Part shown: positions 14,297 to 22,320 of the stretch, one piece after another | Layout of the letters: every line of letters starts with the position of its first letter | How positions within the stretch are numbered: position 1 is the stretch's first letter | NCBI GenBank assembly: GCA_964453645.1 | Contig: CAYVRJ010000008.1 | Location: 54,433-118,432, forward strand | Direction: 5' to 3' | Length of the DNA stretch: 64,000 nt | Origin: CAYVRJ01 sp964453645 | GTDB lineage: Bacteria > Bacillota > Clostridia > Christensenellales > JAWKQI01 | Position numbers and translations under genes: made by a program | Notes under the pieces: model-generated | Databases searched by the model: none | The model's input: only the letters and a program-made list of their open reading frames with translations | Told to the model about the DNA's origin: nothing

Positions 14297-15076
14297 ATGA
14301 AAAAGTGCAGCATATTCTTTTTTTCAGGAACGGGAAACACATATTTTGCAGCAAAGAGAATTGCCGAGGCTTTAAACGAACAGGGTCTGGACGCTGTTAG
14401 CTTGCCCATCGATTCCCTCACCATGGCGGAAATAGAGTGGGAGGCGAAGTCTTCGGACATACTGGGCATCGGTTATCCCATCTATGCCTCCTCCCTGCCC
14501 GCACCCATCGAGCGCTTTTTAGAAGTATTACCAGAGGTAAAGCAACCTCGGTGCTTCTTTGTGTTTTGCACCCATTCGGAAAATTCGGGAGACGGAGTGC
14601 ACACCATTGCAAAGAAATTGTACTCCAAGGGATATATCATCATCGGTGAAACACGCTTTGCCATGCGCTCCAACATACCCTTCGAACCATTTCATAAAAA
14701 ACAAACGGACATTACGGAACTAAACCCCGAGGAATTTGCAAAAAAAATTGTTGCGGCACGGCCTGTGGAGATTCACGAGACCAAACAATTTCACTTGGGT
14801 AAAAATAAATATAAAAAGTTGATGAAACGATTTGGTGCTGAGCTTGGGGTGAACAAGCGATTGTGCACCTTGTGCGCATCTTGTGCAAAGTATTGTCCTG
14901 TCTCGAACATTTATATGGATGAAAATCAAGTGAACTTTTTAGACAATTGCGTTTCCTGCATGCGGTGCATTAATTTTTGCAAAAACTCTGCCATCACCTA
15001 CGCAGGCAAAGAGCCAAAGAAATATCCAGGTCCCTACAACGACTTTCACCCTGCACACATTTACGAAAAGCGATGA
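14297..15076 (+). CDS. EFR1-type flavodoxin-ferredoxin fusion
   Basis: A 259-residue protein. The N-terminus FFFSGTGNTYFAAKRIAEAL is the FMN phosphate-binding loop of a flavodoxin-like domain (residues ~1-160). Residues ~190-245 have two cysteine clusters, CTLCASCAKYCP and CVSCMRCINFC, for two 4Fe-4S centres. Such fusions move electrons in anaerobes, but the partner is not known. A GGGGGAAT site precedes the ATG. It overlaps tmcAL by four bases. Confidence 0.88.
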   Translation: MKKCSIFFFSGTGNTYFAAKRIAEALNEQGLDAVSLPIDSLTMAEIEWEAKSSDILGIGYPIYASSLPAPIERFLEVLPEVKQPRCFFVFCTHSENSGDGVHTIAKKLYSKGYIIIGETRFAMRSNIPFEPFHKKQTDITELNPEEFAKKIVAARPVEIHETKQFHLGKNKYKKLMKRFGAELGVNKRLCTLCASCAKYCPVSNIYMDENQVNFLDNCVSCMRCINFCKNSAITYAGKEPKKYPGPYNDFHPAHIYEKR

Positions 15077-16110
15077 AAAAAATAGGCATCGTTTGTGAAT
15101 ACAATCCCTTTCACGAGGGGCATCTCTATCACATACAGCAAACCAAAAGAGCCTTTCCCCATTCACAAATTATTTGTGCCATGAGTGGCAACTTTGTGCA
15201 GCGGGGGCAAGTTGCGGTTTTTGATAAATTTTCCCGGGCAAGAACAGCATTGGAAAACGGTGCTGATATTGTGGTGGAAATGCCTGTGATTGGCGTGCTC
15301 ACTTCTGCCGGAAATTTTGCCAAGTGCGGCATCAAGCTTTTGGAGGGCTGTGGAGCAGAGATCATTTCCTTTGGCTGTGAGACAGATAACCTTGAGTTAC
15401 TCATTAAAACAGCTAAAATTTTAAAAGATGAACCCATTGAATTTAAAACCATTTTAAAAAGTAAATTAGCAACAGGAATGTCCTATGCAAAAGCAAGGCA
15501 CGAGGCCTTGTTGAATTTCTTGGGCCAAAGTCCCTTAGCAACACCCAATGCGACCCTGGGCGTTGAATATATCATCAATATGGTCAAGTCTCAACCCTTT
15601 TTGGTGAAACGTCATCCCAATTACAGTGCAACTGCTAAAAGAAAAGAAATGGATCACCCCATCTGCAACGATGATTTGAGCCAAGTTGTCACATATTGTT
15701 TGCAGGACTTAAATTATTTATTAACGCTGCCAGACTTCGGAGAAGGTTTGGCACAGCGTTTGTTTCACTCGGCACAACGATATCAGAAATTTTCGGATAT
15801 CGCCATGGACGTGAAGACAAAACGCTATGCCTATACACGAATTCAAAGGTTCATGTTGTGTGCACTGCTACGCATTACAGCAGATAAACAACAACGATTC
15901 TTTAAGTCACACCCAAACTACGCAAGGGTTCTTGGTGTTAAGAGAGAATCACTCAATCTTATGAGCGAGATTTTATTACCGCTGATTACAACACCTAACA
16001 TATGCAATGAATTTCTCGAAACCGATTTATTTGCTTCAACTATATACGGATTAACCAGAGAGAACTCGCCCAACCAATCGAGTGAGTTCTCAAGGTTGAT
16101 TATCGTCTAA
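15073..16110 (+). CDS. tmcAL: tRNA(Met) cytidine acetate ligase
   Basis: A 345-residue nucleotidyltransferase-fold protein. The start KKIGIVCEYNPFHEGHLYHI and the MSGNFVQRGQVAVFDK block are diagnostic for the TmcAL/YlbM family. The Bacillus subtilis enzyme forms N4-acetylcytidine at the wobble position of elongator tRNA-Met from acetate and ATP. This copy is ~70 residues shorter than the ~415-residue Bacillus protein; the loss is in the C-terminal half. ATG 15073 overlaps the previous stop (ATGA). It converges with desulfoferrodoxin, sharing four bases. Confidence 0.86.
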   Translation: MKKIGIVCEYNPFHEGHLYHIQQTKRAFPHSQIICAMSGNFVQRGQVAVFDKFSRARTALENGADIVVEMPVIGVLTSAGNFAKCGIKLLEGCGAEIISFGCETDNLELLIKTAKILKDEPIEFKTILKSKLATGMSYAKARHEALLNFLGQSPLATPNATLGVEYIINMVKSQPFLVKRHPNYSATAKRKEMDHPICNDDLSQVVTYCLQDLNYLLTLPDFGEGLAQRLFHSAQRYQKFSDIAMDVKTKRYAYTRIQRFMLCALLRITADKQQRFFKSHPNYARVLGVKRESLNLMSEILLPLITTPNICNEFLETDLFASTIYGLTRENSPNQSSEFSRLIIV

Positions 16111-16484
16111 AAGTCAGTTTTCCAAAGTCCATGCAAGTTACACAGTGCATAAGCAGCAACAGGTTTATCGTTTATTAGGGCAAATTTTGCTACAGGTTCG
16201 TCACCGTCTAGTGATTTGCGCTGTCCGCCGCAGTTGGTTTCAAGATAAATGAAATCAATGCGATGTTTTTCCTCCATAGGGTGATGTTGAGAGCCAATAT
16301 CGACTGTTACGATATCATTGTCGATAGAAACTTTCGGCTTATGCTTTTCAACACTTGCCTCACCGCTGTTGGGAATCAGCTCCTGCATTTGTTCGCCGCA
16401 GCACATCATGGGAACTCCACGATTTACAATAAGCCCGACTACATTTCCGCAATGTTTACACATAAAAAATTTTTGATCGTTCAT
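16107..16484 (-). CDS. dfx: Desulfoferrodoxin (superoxide reductase)
   Basis: A 125-residue two-centre protein. C9-x-x-C12 with C28-C29 forms the rubredoxin-like Fe(Cys)4 centre. E46-K47-H48-x-P, H67/H68, H74 and C115-N-L-H118 form the square-pyramidal Fe(His)4Cys site that reduces superoxide to peroxide. It protects anaerobes from oxygen without producing O2. It overlaps by four bases the small exported-peptide gene upstream. Confidence 0.95.
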   Translation of the reverse strand: MNDQKFFMCKHCGNVVGLIVNRGVPMMCCGEQMQELIPNSGEASVEKHKPKVSIDNDIVTVDIGSQHHPMEEKHRIDFIYLETNCGGQRKSLDGDEPVAKFALINDKPVAAYALCNLHGLWKTDF

Positions 16485-16699
16485 GTGTTTCCTCTTGCTT
16501 GGTTACAATCGCTGCAACCTCTGCTTCCACCTTCCATGATGGGCAGGGATTCATTGGGCCTGTCACCTGGCGCTTTACCCGCTAGTATGTCTTCCAGCTG
16601 GGCTGCGAAAACATTCATAGGTAGCGCACACATTGCAAAAGTTAAAATGCAAACGACAGATTTTTTAAGGTTGTTTTTCATTTTAATTCTCTTTGTCAC
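16481..16699 (-). CDS. Small exported peptide with a C-x-x-C motif, unknown function
   Basis: A 72-residue frame with a clear signal peptide: K-x-x-L-K-K, a hydrophobic core and N-V-F-A-A-Q cleavage region. The mature part is ~40 residues and carries G-C-S-D-C. AGGAGG lies two bases before GTG 16699; an ATG six codons later is 20 bases away, so the start is uncertain. Translation is coupled to desulfoferrodoxin by a four-base overlap. No family recognised. Confidence 0.6.
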   Translation of the reverse strand: MTKRIKMKNNLKKSVVCILTFAMCALPMNVFAAQLEDILAGKAPGDRPNESLPIMEGGSRGCSDCNQARGNT

Positions 16700-16820
16700 A
16701 TCCTCCTTTTGATATAGTTTATGTTCTTATTATGTTGAGGATGGTGATGAAATACACGGAACATCTTTTGGGTTATTTGATAGTATTTTTTTTGAAAATT
16801 TATTTTAATTGGGGACAATT

Positions 16821-16837
16821 TTGGGGCAAAGCCCCAA
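16821..16837. repeat. Short GC hairpin TTGGGGC-AAA-GCCCCAA
   Basis: A perfect seven-base-arm palindrome in the AT-rich gap between tuf and the exported-peptide gene. It resembles the TTGGGGCGCTGCCCCAA module at 38516-38532. Confidence 0.6.
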
Positions 16838-16860
16838 GAAAAAGACTTACAAACTTTTTT

Positions 16861-16898
16861 AAAAAAATTAGAGGTACACACAATATAGTATGTACCTC
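16861..16898 (-). terminator. Intrinsic terminator of the rpoBC-str operon
   Basis: On the minus strand GAGGTACA and TGTACCTC (16871-16898) form an eight-pair stem, followed by TAATTTTTTT. It is about 90 bases past the tuf stop. Confidence 0.8.
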
Positions 16899-16986
16899 AC
16901 TTTAGTAATTTAAACCTTTAAACTTTTGTGATTTTAAAATCTTTGGTTTTTCAAATCACGTAAGCTTTTGTTACAAATTTTAAATT

Positions 16987-18195
16987 TTAAAGAATGCCCG
17001 AAACTACGCCGGAACCAACGGTTCTTCCGCCTTCACGGATAGCGAAGCGCAGACCTTCTTCAATTGCGATGGGTGTGATCAGCTTGATTTCCATCTGGAT
17101 GTTGTCGCCAGGCATAACCATTTCTGTGCCAGCGGGCAGATCGATTACACCAGTAACGTCGGTTGTTCTGAAGTAGAACTGTGGGCGGTAGCCGTTAAAG
17201 AACGGTGTGTGACGTCCGCCTTCTTCTTTGGTCAGAACGTATACTTCGCCTTTGAAGTGGGTGTGGGGGTTGATGGAGCCGGGTTTCGCTAAAACTTGTC
17301 CACGCTCGATATCTGTTCTCTGCACACCTCTTAACAGTACGCCGATGTTGTCGCCAGCGATAGCCTGATCCAGCAGCTTTCTGAACATTTCAACACCTGT
17401 AACAACAACAGAACGCTTTTCATCGGACAGACCAACGATTTCAACGGTCTCTTGAACTTTAACGGTTCCTCTCTCAACTCTGCCTGTAGCAACTGTACCA
17501 CGGCCGGTGATGGAGAATACGTCCTCAACAGGCATTAAGAAGGGCTTGTCGGAGGGGCGCTCGGGAGTGGGGATGTAGCTATCTACTGCATCCATCAGCT
17601 CGTAAATGCACTTGCAATCGGGGTTATCTTTTACTTCGTCAGAACCGGAAGCAGCTTCCAGTGCCTTGAGTGCAGAACCCTTTACAATGGGGATCTCGTC
17701 GCCGGGGAATTCATAAACGGAGAGAAGCTCTCTAACTTCCATTTCAACCAGCTCTAACAGCTCGGGATCGTCAACCATGTCGGTTTTGTTCATGAACACG
17801 ATGATGAAGTGAACGCCTACTTGGCGAGCCAGCAGGATGTGCTCTCTTGTTTGGGGCATGGGGCCGTCCGCAGCGGATACAACCAGAATAGCACCGTCCA
17901 TCTGAGCAGCACCGGTGATCATGTTTTTAACATAGTCGGCGTGGCCAGGGCAGTCAACGTGTGCATAGTGGCGCTCATCTGTCTGATATTCAACGTGAGC
18001 AGTATTAATTGTAATACCACGCTCCTTTTCTTCGGGAGCCTTGTCGATTTCGTCATACTTTGTAGCTTCAGCCTGTCCGCTTTTTGCGAGAACAGAGGTT
18101 ATAGCAGCAGTTAATGTGGTTTTACCATGGTCAACGTGACCGATGGTTCCAATGTTTACGTGCGGCTTATTTCTTTCAAATTTAGCTTTTGCCAT
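16987..18195 (-). CDS. tuf: Elongation factor Tu
   Basis: A 402-residue translational GTPase that delivers aminoacyl-tRNA. Visible motifs are GTIGHVDHGKTTLT (P-loop), RGITINTAHVEY (switch I), DCPGHADYVKNMITGAAQMD (switch II) and M-N-K-x-D. It is the last gene of the str operon, 38 bases after fusA, and ends before a strong hairpin. Confidence 0.98.
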   Translation of the reverse strand: MAKAKFERNKPHVNIGTIGHVDHGKTTLTAAITSVLAKSGQAEATKYDEIDKAPEEKERGITINTAHVEYQTDERHYAHVDCPGHADYVKNMITGAAQMDGAILVVSAADGPMPQTREHILLARQVGVHFIIVFMNKTDMVDDPELLELVEMEVRELLSVYEFPGDEIPIVKGSALKALEAASGSDEVKDNPDCKCIYELMDAVDSYIPTPERPSDKPFLMPVEDVFSITGRGTVATGRVERGTVKVQETVEIVGLSDEKRSVVVTGVEMFRKLLDQAIAGDNIGVLLRGVQRTDIERGQVLAKPGSINPHTHFKGEVYVLTKEEGGRHTPFFNGYRPQFYFRTTDVTGVIDLPAGTEMVMPGDNIQMEIKLITPIAIEEGLRFAIREGGRTVGSGVVSGIL

Positions 18196-18233
18196 TTCTT
18201 TTTAACTCCTTTAAAATGTTATATTTCATGTTA

Positions 18234-20312
18234 TTATTGATTATTATACTTGAGTGTCAGTTTTTCTGCAATACTCTTGGGCACTTCGTCGTAGTGGCTG
18301 AACTGCATGGTAAACGTTCCTCTTCCCTGTGTGCGGGAACGGAGATCTGTTGCATATCCAAACATTTCAGACAAAGGCATGGAAGCTTTTACGATCTGTG
18401 CACCGCCTCGAAGGTCTGTGCCCTCAATGCGTCCGCGGCGTGCGTTCAAGTTGCCCATGACATCTCCCAAATATTCCTCGGGTATGGACACTTCCACCTT
18501 CATCATAGGTTCTAACAGTGCGCAATCGGCCTTTTTCAAAGCTTCTTTTAACGCCATGGAACCTGCGATCTTGTAGGCCATTTCGGATGAATCCACGTCG
18601 TGATAAGAGCCGTCGATCAGCTTTGCCTTAAAGTCCACAACTTCGTAACCGCCTAAAATACCGTTCTTTGCGGCTTCGAAAATACCTTCGGAAATGGGGT
18701 TGATGTATTCCTTGGGAATGGTTCCGCCCACAATGGCACTTTCGAACAAGAAACCTTCACCCGGCTGTCTGGGTTCGAATTCCACCACGCAGTGGCCGTA
18801 TTGGCCCCGGCCGCCCGACTGGCGAACGTATTTACCCTCGGCTTTAACAGCCTTGCGCATAGATTCGCGGTATGCAACCTGGGGTTTACCAACGGTGGCT
18901 TCCACTTTGAACTCACGCATCATACGATCCACGATGATCTCCAAGTGAAGCTCGCCCATGCCGGCGATGATGGTTTGGCCTGTCTCCTCATCGGTGTAGC
19001 TTCTAAAGGTGGGGTCTTCCTCCGACAGTTTAGAAATTGCAAGGGACATCTTCTCCTGACCAGCTTTGGTCTTGGGTTCGATGGCCACCCGGATAACGGG
19101 TTCGGGGAATTCCATGGATTCCAACACGATGGGGTTCTTTTCGTCGCACAGGGTATCACCCGTGCCGATCAGCTTAAAGCCAACCGCAGCAGCGATATCA
19201 CCAGCTAATACTTCATCGATCTCCTCACGGCTGTTGGCGTGCATCTTTAAGATTCTGCCGATTCTCTCCCGCTTTTGCTTGGTGGAGTTGTACACCTGAG
19301 AACCCGACTTAAGCGTACCCGAGTACACTCTAAAGAACGCAAGTTTTCCAACAAAGGGATCGCTCATGATCTTAAATGCAAGGGCTGCAAAGGGGGCTGT
19401 GTCGCTGGCTTCCCGGCTCTCTTGGGTGTCTTTTCCCGGAACATCTCCGGTAATCGCTTTGACGTCCAAGGGAGAGGGCATGTACTCCACGATTGCATCC
19501 AACAGGAGCTGTACGCCCTTGTTGCGATAAGACGTTCCGCACACCACGGGCACCATGTCCATGTTGCAGGTGGCACGGCGGATGGCCGTGTTTAATTCTT
19601 CCACAGGAATTTCAATTCCCTCAAAGAATTTGTTTAAGATTTCGTCGTCGTAGTCGGCAACAGCTTCGATGAGCTTTTCCCGGTATTCGTTTGCAATTTC
19701 TTGCAAATCTGCGGGAATCTCTTCAATGCTGATATCCTTACCTTGATCGTCCTTGTAGATGTGGGCCTTCATGGTGACTAAGTTGATGATACCCACAAAG
19801 TTTTCTTCCTTGCCGATGGGCAACTGAATGGGAACGGGGTTTGCAGACAACCGCTCCTTCATCATGCCAATGGCGTGATAAAAATCTGCGCCCATGATGT
19901 CCATCTTGTTGATGTAGGCAAGTCTGGGTACGCCGTATTTGTCCGCCTGGCGCCAGACGGTTTCGCTCTGGGGTTCTACGCCGCCTTTGGCGCAAAAAAC
20001 AGCCACAGCACCGTCTAAGATACGCAGGGAACGCTCCACCTCCACGGTGAAGTCCACGTGTCCCGGTGTGTCAATGATGTTGATACAGTGATCCTTCCAT
20101 TGTGCGGTGGTAGCAGCCGAAGTGATGGTAATACCTCTCTCCTGCTCCTGCTCCATCCAGTCCATAACCGCATCGCCGTCGTGGACTTCGCCCAACTTGT
20201 ATGTTCTACCCGTGTAGAACAGGATACGCTCGGTAGTTGTCGTCTTGCCGGCATCTATGTGTGCCATGATACCGATATTTCTTGTTTTTTCTAAGGGAAA
20301 TTCTCTGGGCAT
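18234..20312 (-). CDS. fusA: Elongation factor G
   Basis: A 692-residue ribosomal translocase GTPase of normal length. It shows NIGIMAHIDAGKTTTTERIL, RGITITSAATTAQW, DTPGHVDFTVEVERSLRILDG and YINKMD in the G domain. Domain IV has the QSGGRGQYGHCVVEFEP block. It lies ten bases after rpsG and upstream of tuf. Confidence 0.98.
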   Translation of the reverse strand: MPREFPLEKTRNIGIMAHIDAGKTTTTERILFYTGRTYKLGEVHDGDAVMDWMEQEQERGITITSAATTAQWKDHCINIIDTPGHVDFTVEVERSLRILDGAVAVFCAKGGVEPQSETVWRQADKYGVPRLAYINKMDIMGADFYHAIGMMKERLSANPVPIQLPIGKEENFVGIINLVTMKAHIYKDDQGKDISIEEIPADLQEIANEYREKLIEAVADYDDEILNKFFEGIEIPVEELNTAIRRATCNMDMVPVVCGTSYRNKGVQLLLDAIVEYMPSPLDVKAITGDVPGKDTQESREASDTAPFAALAFKIMSDPFVGKLAFFRVYSGTLKSGSQVYNSTKQKRERIGRILKMHANSREEIDEVLAGDIAAAVGFKLIGTGDTLCDEKNPIVLESMEFPEPVIRVAIEPKTKAGQEKMSLAISKLSEEDPTFRSYTDEETGQTIIAGMGELHLEIIVDRMMREFKVEATVGKPQVAYRESMRKAVKAEGKYVRQSGGRGQYGHCVVEFEPRQPGEGFLFESAIVGGTIPKEYINPISEGIFEAAKNGILGGYEVVDFKAKLIDGSYHDVDSSEMAYKIAGSMALKEALKKADCALLEPMMKVEVSIPEEYLGDVMGNLNARRGRIEGTDLRGGAQIVKASMPLSEMFGYATDLRSRTQGRGTFTMQFSHYDEVPKSIAEKLTLKYNNQ

Positions 20313-20321
20313 TACGACTCC

Positions 20322-20792
20322 TTACCAACGATAGTGTGCAAAAGCCTTGTTCGCTTCTGCCATTCTATGCATATCTTCACGTTTTTTAACACTGGCACCC
20401 ATGCTGTTGGATGCATCCATAATTTCCGAAGCTAAGCGCAGCGCCATTGTGCGCTCCGAACGCTTGCGGGTGTTGTCGGTCATCCAGCGGATGGCAAGAG
20501 TTTGCCGTCTGGCATCCCGCACTTCGATGGGAACTTGGTATGTTGCACCGCCCACACGGCGAGCCTTTACTTCCAAAACAGGCATAATGTTTTCCATGGC
20601 CTGTTCAAACACTTCCATGGGCTCCCGGCCTGTCTTTTCTTTAATAATATCAAATGCGCTGTAACAGATTCTCTGAGCTGTGCCCCTTTTTCCGTCCAGC
20701 ATGATTTGGTTGATTAATTTTGTGATTACTGTGCTGTTATAAATTGGATCCAGCAGCACTTCACGTTTTGGTACACCACCACGTCTTGGCAT
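20322..20792 (-). CDS. rpsG: 30S ribosomal protein S7
   Basis: A 156-residue primary 16S-binding protein of the small-subunit head. The P-R-R-G start, LINQIMLDGKRGTAQRI, RRVGGATYQVPIEVR and the KKREDMHRMAEANKAFAHYRW ending are standard. It follows rpsL by 43 bases. Confidence 0.98.
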   Translation of the reverse strand: MPRRGGVPKREVLLDPIYNSTVITKLINQIMLDGKRGTAQRICYSAFDIIKEKTGREPMEVFEQAMENIMPVLEVKARRVGGATYQVPIEVRDARRQTLAIRWMTDNTRKRSERTMALRLASEIMDASNSMGASVKKREDMHRMAEANKAFAHYRW

Positions 20793-20835
20793 GTGTGTAC
20801 CTCCTTTCCGTAAATATCAATATTTAAAAGAAGAA

Positions 20836-21210
20836 TTATTTCTTGGGACGTTTTGCGCCGTACAAGCTGCGGCTCTGCATTCTGTTGGCAACGCCTGCGC
20901 TATCCAGTGCACCGCGCACGATGTGGTACCGCACGCCGGGTAAGTCTTTTACTCTTCCGCCGCGAATGAGCACAACCGAGTGTTCCTGCAAGTTGTGGCC
21001 GATTCCCGGAATATACGCAGTACCTTCCATACCGTTTACCAAACGTACTCTGGCAATTTTGCGAAGAGCGGAGTTTGGTTTCTTTGGGGTCATGGTACGA
21101 ACGGCAGTGCAAACACCCCTCTTTTGGGGGCACTCCTTCAGTATGGGCGAATTCGATTTATCTTTTAAAACCTTTCTGCCCTTTCTAACTAACTGATTAA
21201 TGGTTGGCAT
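20836..21210 (-). CDS. rpsL: 30S ribosomal protein S12
   Basis: A 124-residue decoding-centre protein. P-T-I-N-Q-L-V-R-K-G-R start, MTPKKPNSALRKIARVRL, and GRVKDLPGVRYHIVRGALD are intact. The two lysines classically changed in streptomycin resistance are both lysine. GGAGG precedes the ATG by 11 bases. Confidence 0.98.
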   Translation of the reverse strand: MPTINQLVRKGRKVLKDKSNSPILKECPQKRGVCTAVRTMTPKKPNSALRKIARVRLVNGMEGTAYIPGIGHNLQEHSVVLIRGGRVKDLPGVRYHIVRGALDSAGVANRMQSRSLYGAKRPKK

Positions 21211-21276
21211 ATGATGTATGCTACCTCCAATAAAATTTTAAATATATTTCAAATTCTTGTGCAACCCACAAAAGAA

Positions 21277-21528
21277 TCAACTATCCTCTTTTAAAAAACC
21301 AACGACAGCACATCCCACATCGATGTGAACGGCTGTACCCAACTCGGCCATGGTATCTGCAAAATCCACAGGAACGGACAAACTGAGCATGGCGCTGTAC
21401 ACCTTTGCGAACAGCGCACTGTCTGTATCCTTGGCCAAAGTAACACTTCTAAGCCTGCCCTCTTTGGCAGCCCGCAGAGTTTGGCGCATTCCCACGACCA
21501 TATTCTTCTTGTTTTCAAAATCTCTCAT
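21277..21528 (-). CDS. L7Ae/L30e-family RNA-binding protein (YbxF type)
   Basis: An 83-residue protein just before rpsL, the normal place of the YbxF kink-turn binding protein in Firmicutes. It keeps V-V-G-x-R-Q-T-L-R-A-A-K-E-G-R-L, L-A-K-D-T-D and a C-terminal V-D-V-G-C-A-V-V-G. Relatives bind kink-turn RNA. A second paralog is at 47817-48149. The ribosome site is weak (GTGGTAAAC). Confidence 0.82.
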   Translation of the reverse strand: MRDFENKKNMVVGMRQTLRAAKEGRLRSVTLAKDTDSALFAKVYSAMLSLSVPVDFADTMAELGTAVHIDVGCAVVGFLKEDS

Positions 21529-21578
21529 ACGTTTACCACATAAACGCTAAGTATTTTATCATATTCTCATAGCATTTG

Positions 21579-22298
21579 TCAACTGCCCATTAGCTTTCCC
21601 CGGTGGGGACGTTTTTTTGTAAAGATCAACTTTTGATCCCTGTTTCCGTCGTCTTTTTGGTTTTGAACCAAAAACCAACCCTTTTCCCCCATCTCGTGTA
21701 CGATGGGAATGTCGAAGACGTTTAACTTAACGCGCTTGTCTAACTTCTTATACAACACGTTCCACCACAGGTTTGCAACAACCAGCCCCAGGATGACAAA
21801 GGCGATGAGCACCAAAAAGGGTGTAAACTCGGTGGGCGTACCCAGCAAGCCCATCAGGGCAGGTATGGTGATAAAAACAATACCCAAAACGATAAACAGT
21901 GCCAACACACCCCACTTTAAGAAATCCAGCATAAAGTACGACTTCTTACAATCGCTGCAACAGGAGATGTAGGTGGGCAGGAGGGAACCAATGGGGTTGT
22001 CAATTTTTTTGCCGATGCCAAAAAACATAGGTTTCTTCGTCTTTGGCTCGGGGTGTGCCATATCCACAATGGCGTAACACGTCTGCTTCTTAGGGGTTGT
22101 CCTGCAAAAGTGACAGGTGTCCCCCGTCAGCTCGTCGAAGTCCTCGGGAAGATTTTGGCACATCACTTCAAAGTTGTGATGTGCACTGGCCTGATCGTCC
22201 CCCTTGAGGGTGGACATAAAGCACCCCTCACAGCTCTCATGGTTCTGCCACGCACAAAACCTCGTATCTTTTGCAACGCAATCCGCTGTTCTTTCCAT
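21579..22298 (-). CDS. Membrane protein of unknown function with cysteine-rich N-terminus
   Basis: A 239-residue protein set into the rpoC-rpsL interval, where most Firmicutes have only the L7Ae gene. The first ~120 residues contain clustered Cys and His (C-E-G-C, C-H-F-C, C-C-S-D-C), suggesting metal binding. Two hydrophobic segments lie at ~125-150 and ~160-182, followed by a basic cytoplasmic-type tail. GGGAGGGG precedes ATG 22298. No family recognised. Confidence 0.75.
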   Translation of the reverse strand: MERTADCVAKDTRFCAWQNHESCEGCFMSTLKGDDQASAHHNFEVMCQNLPEDFDELTGDTCHFCRTTPKKQTCYAIVDMAHPEPKTKKPMFFGIGKKIDNPIGSLLPTYISCCSDCKKSYFMLDFLKWGVLALFIVLGIVFITIPALMGLLGTPTEFTPFLVLIAFVILGLVVANLWWNVLYKKLDKRVKLNVFDIPIVHEMGEKGWFLVQNQKDDGNRDQKLIFTKKRPHRGKLMGS

Positions 22299-22320
22299 GG
22301 TCCCCTCCCAAAATTATAAA

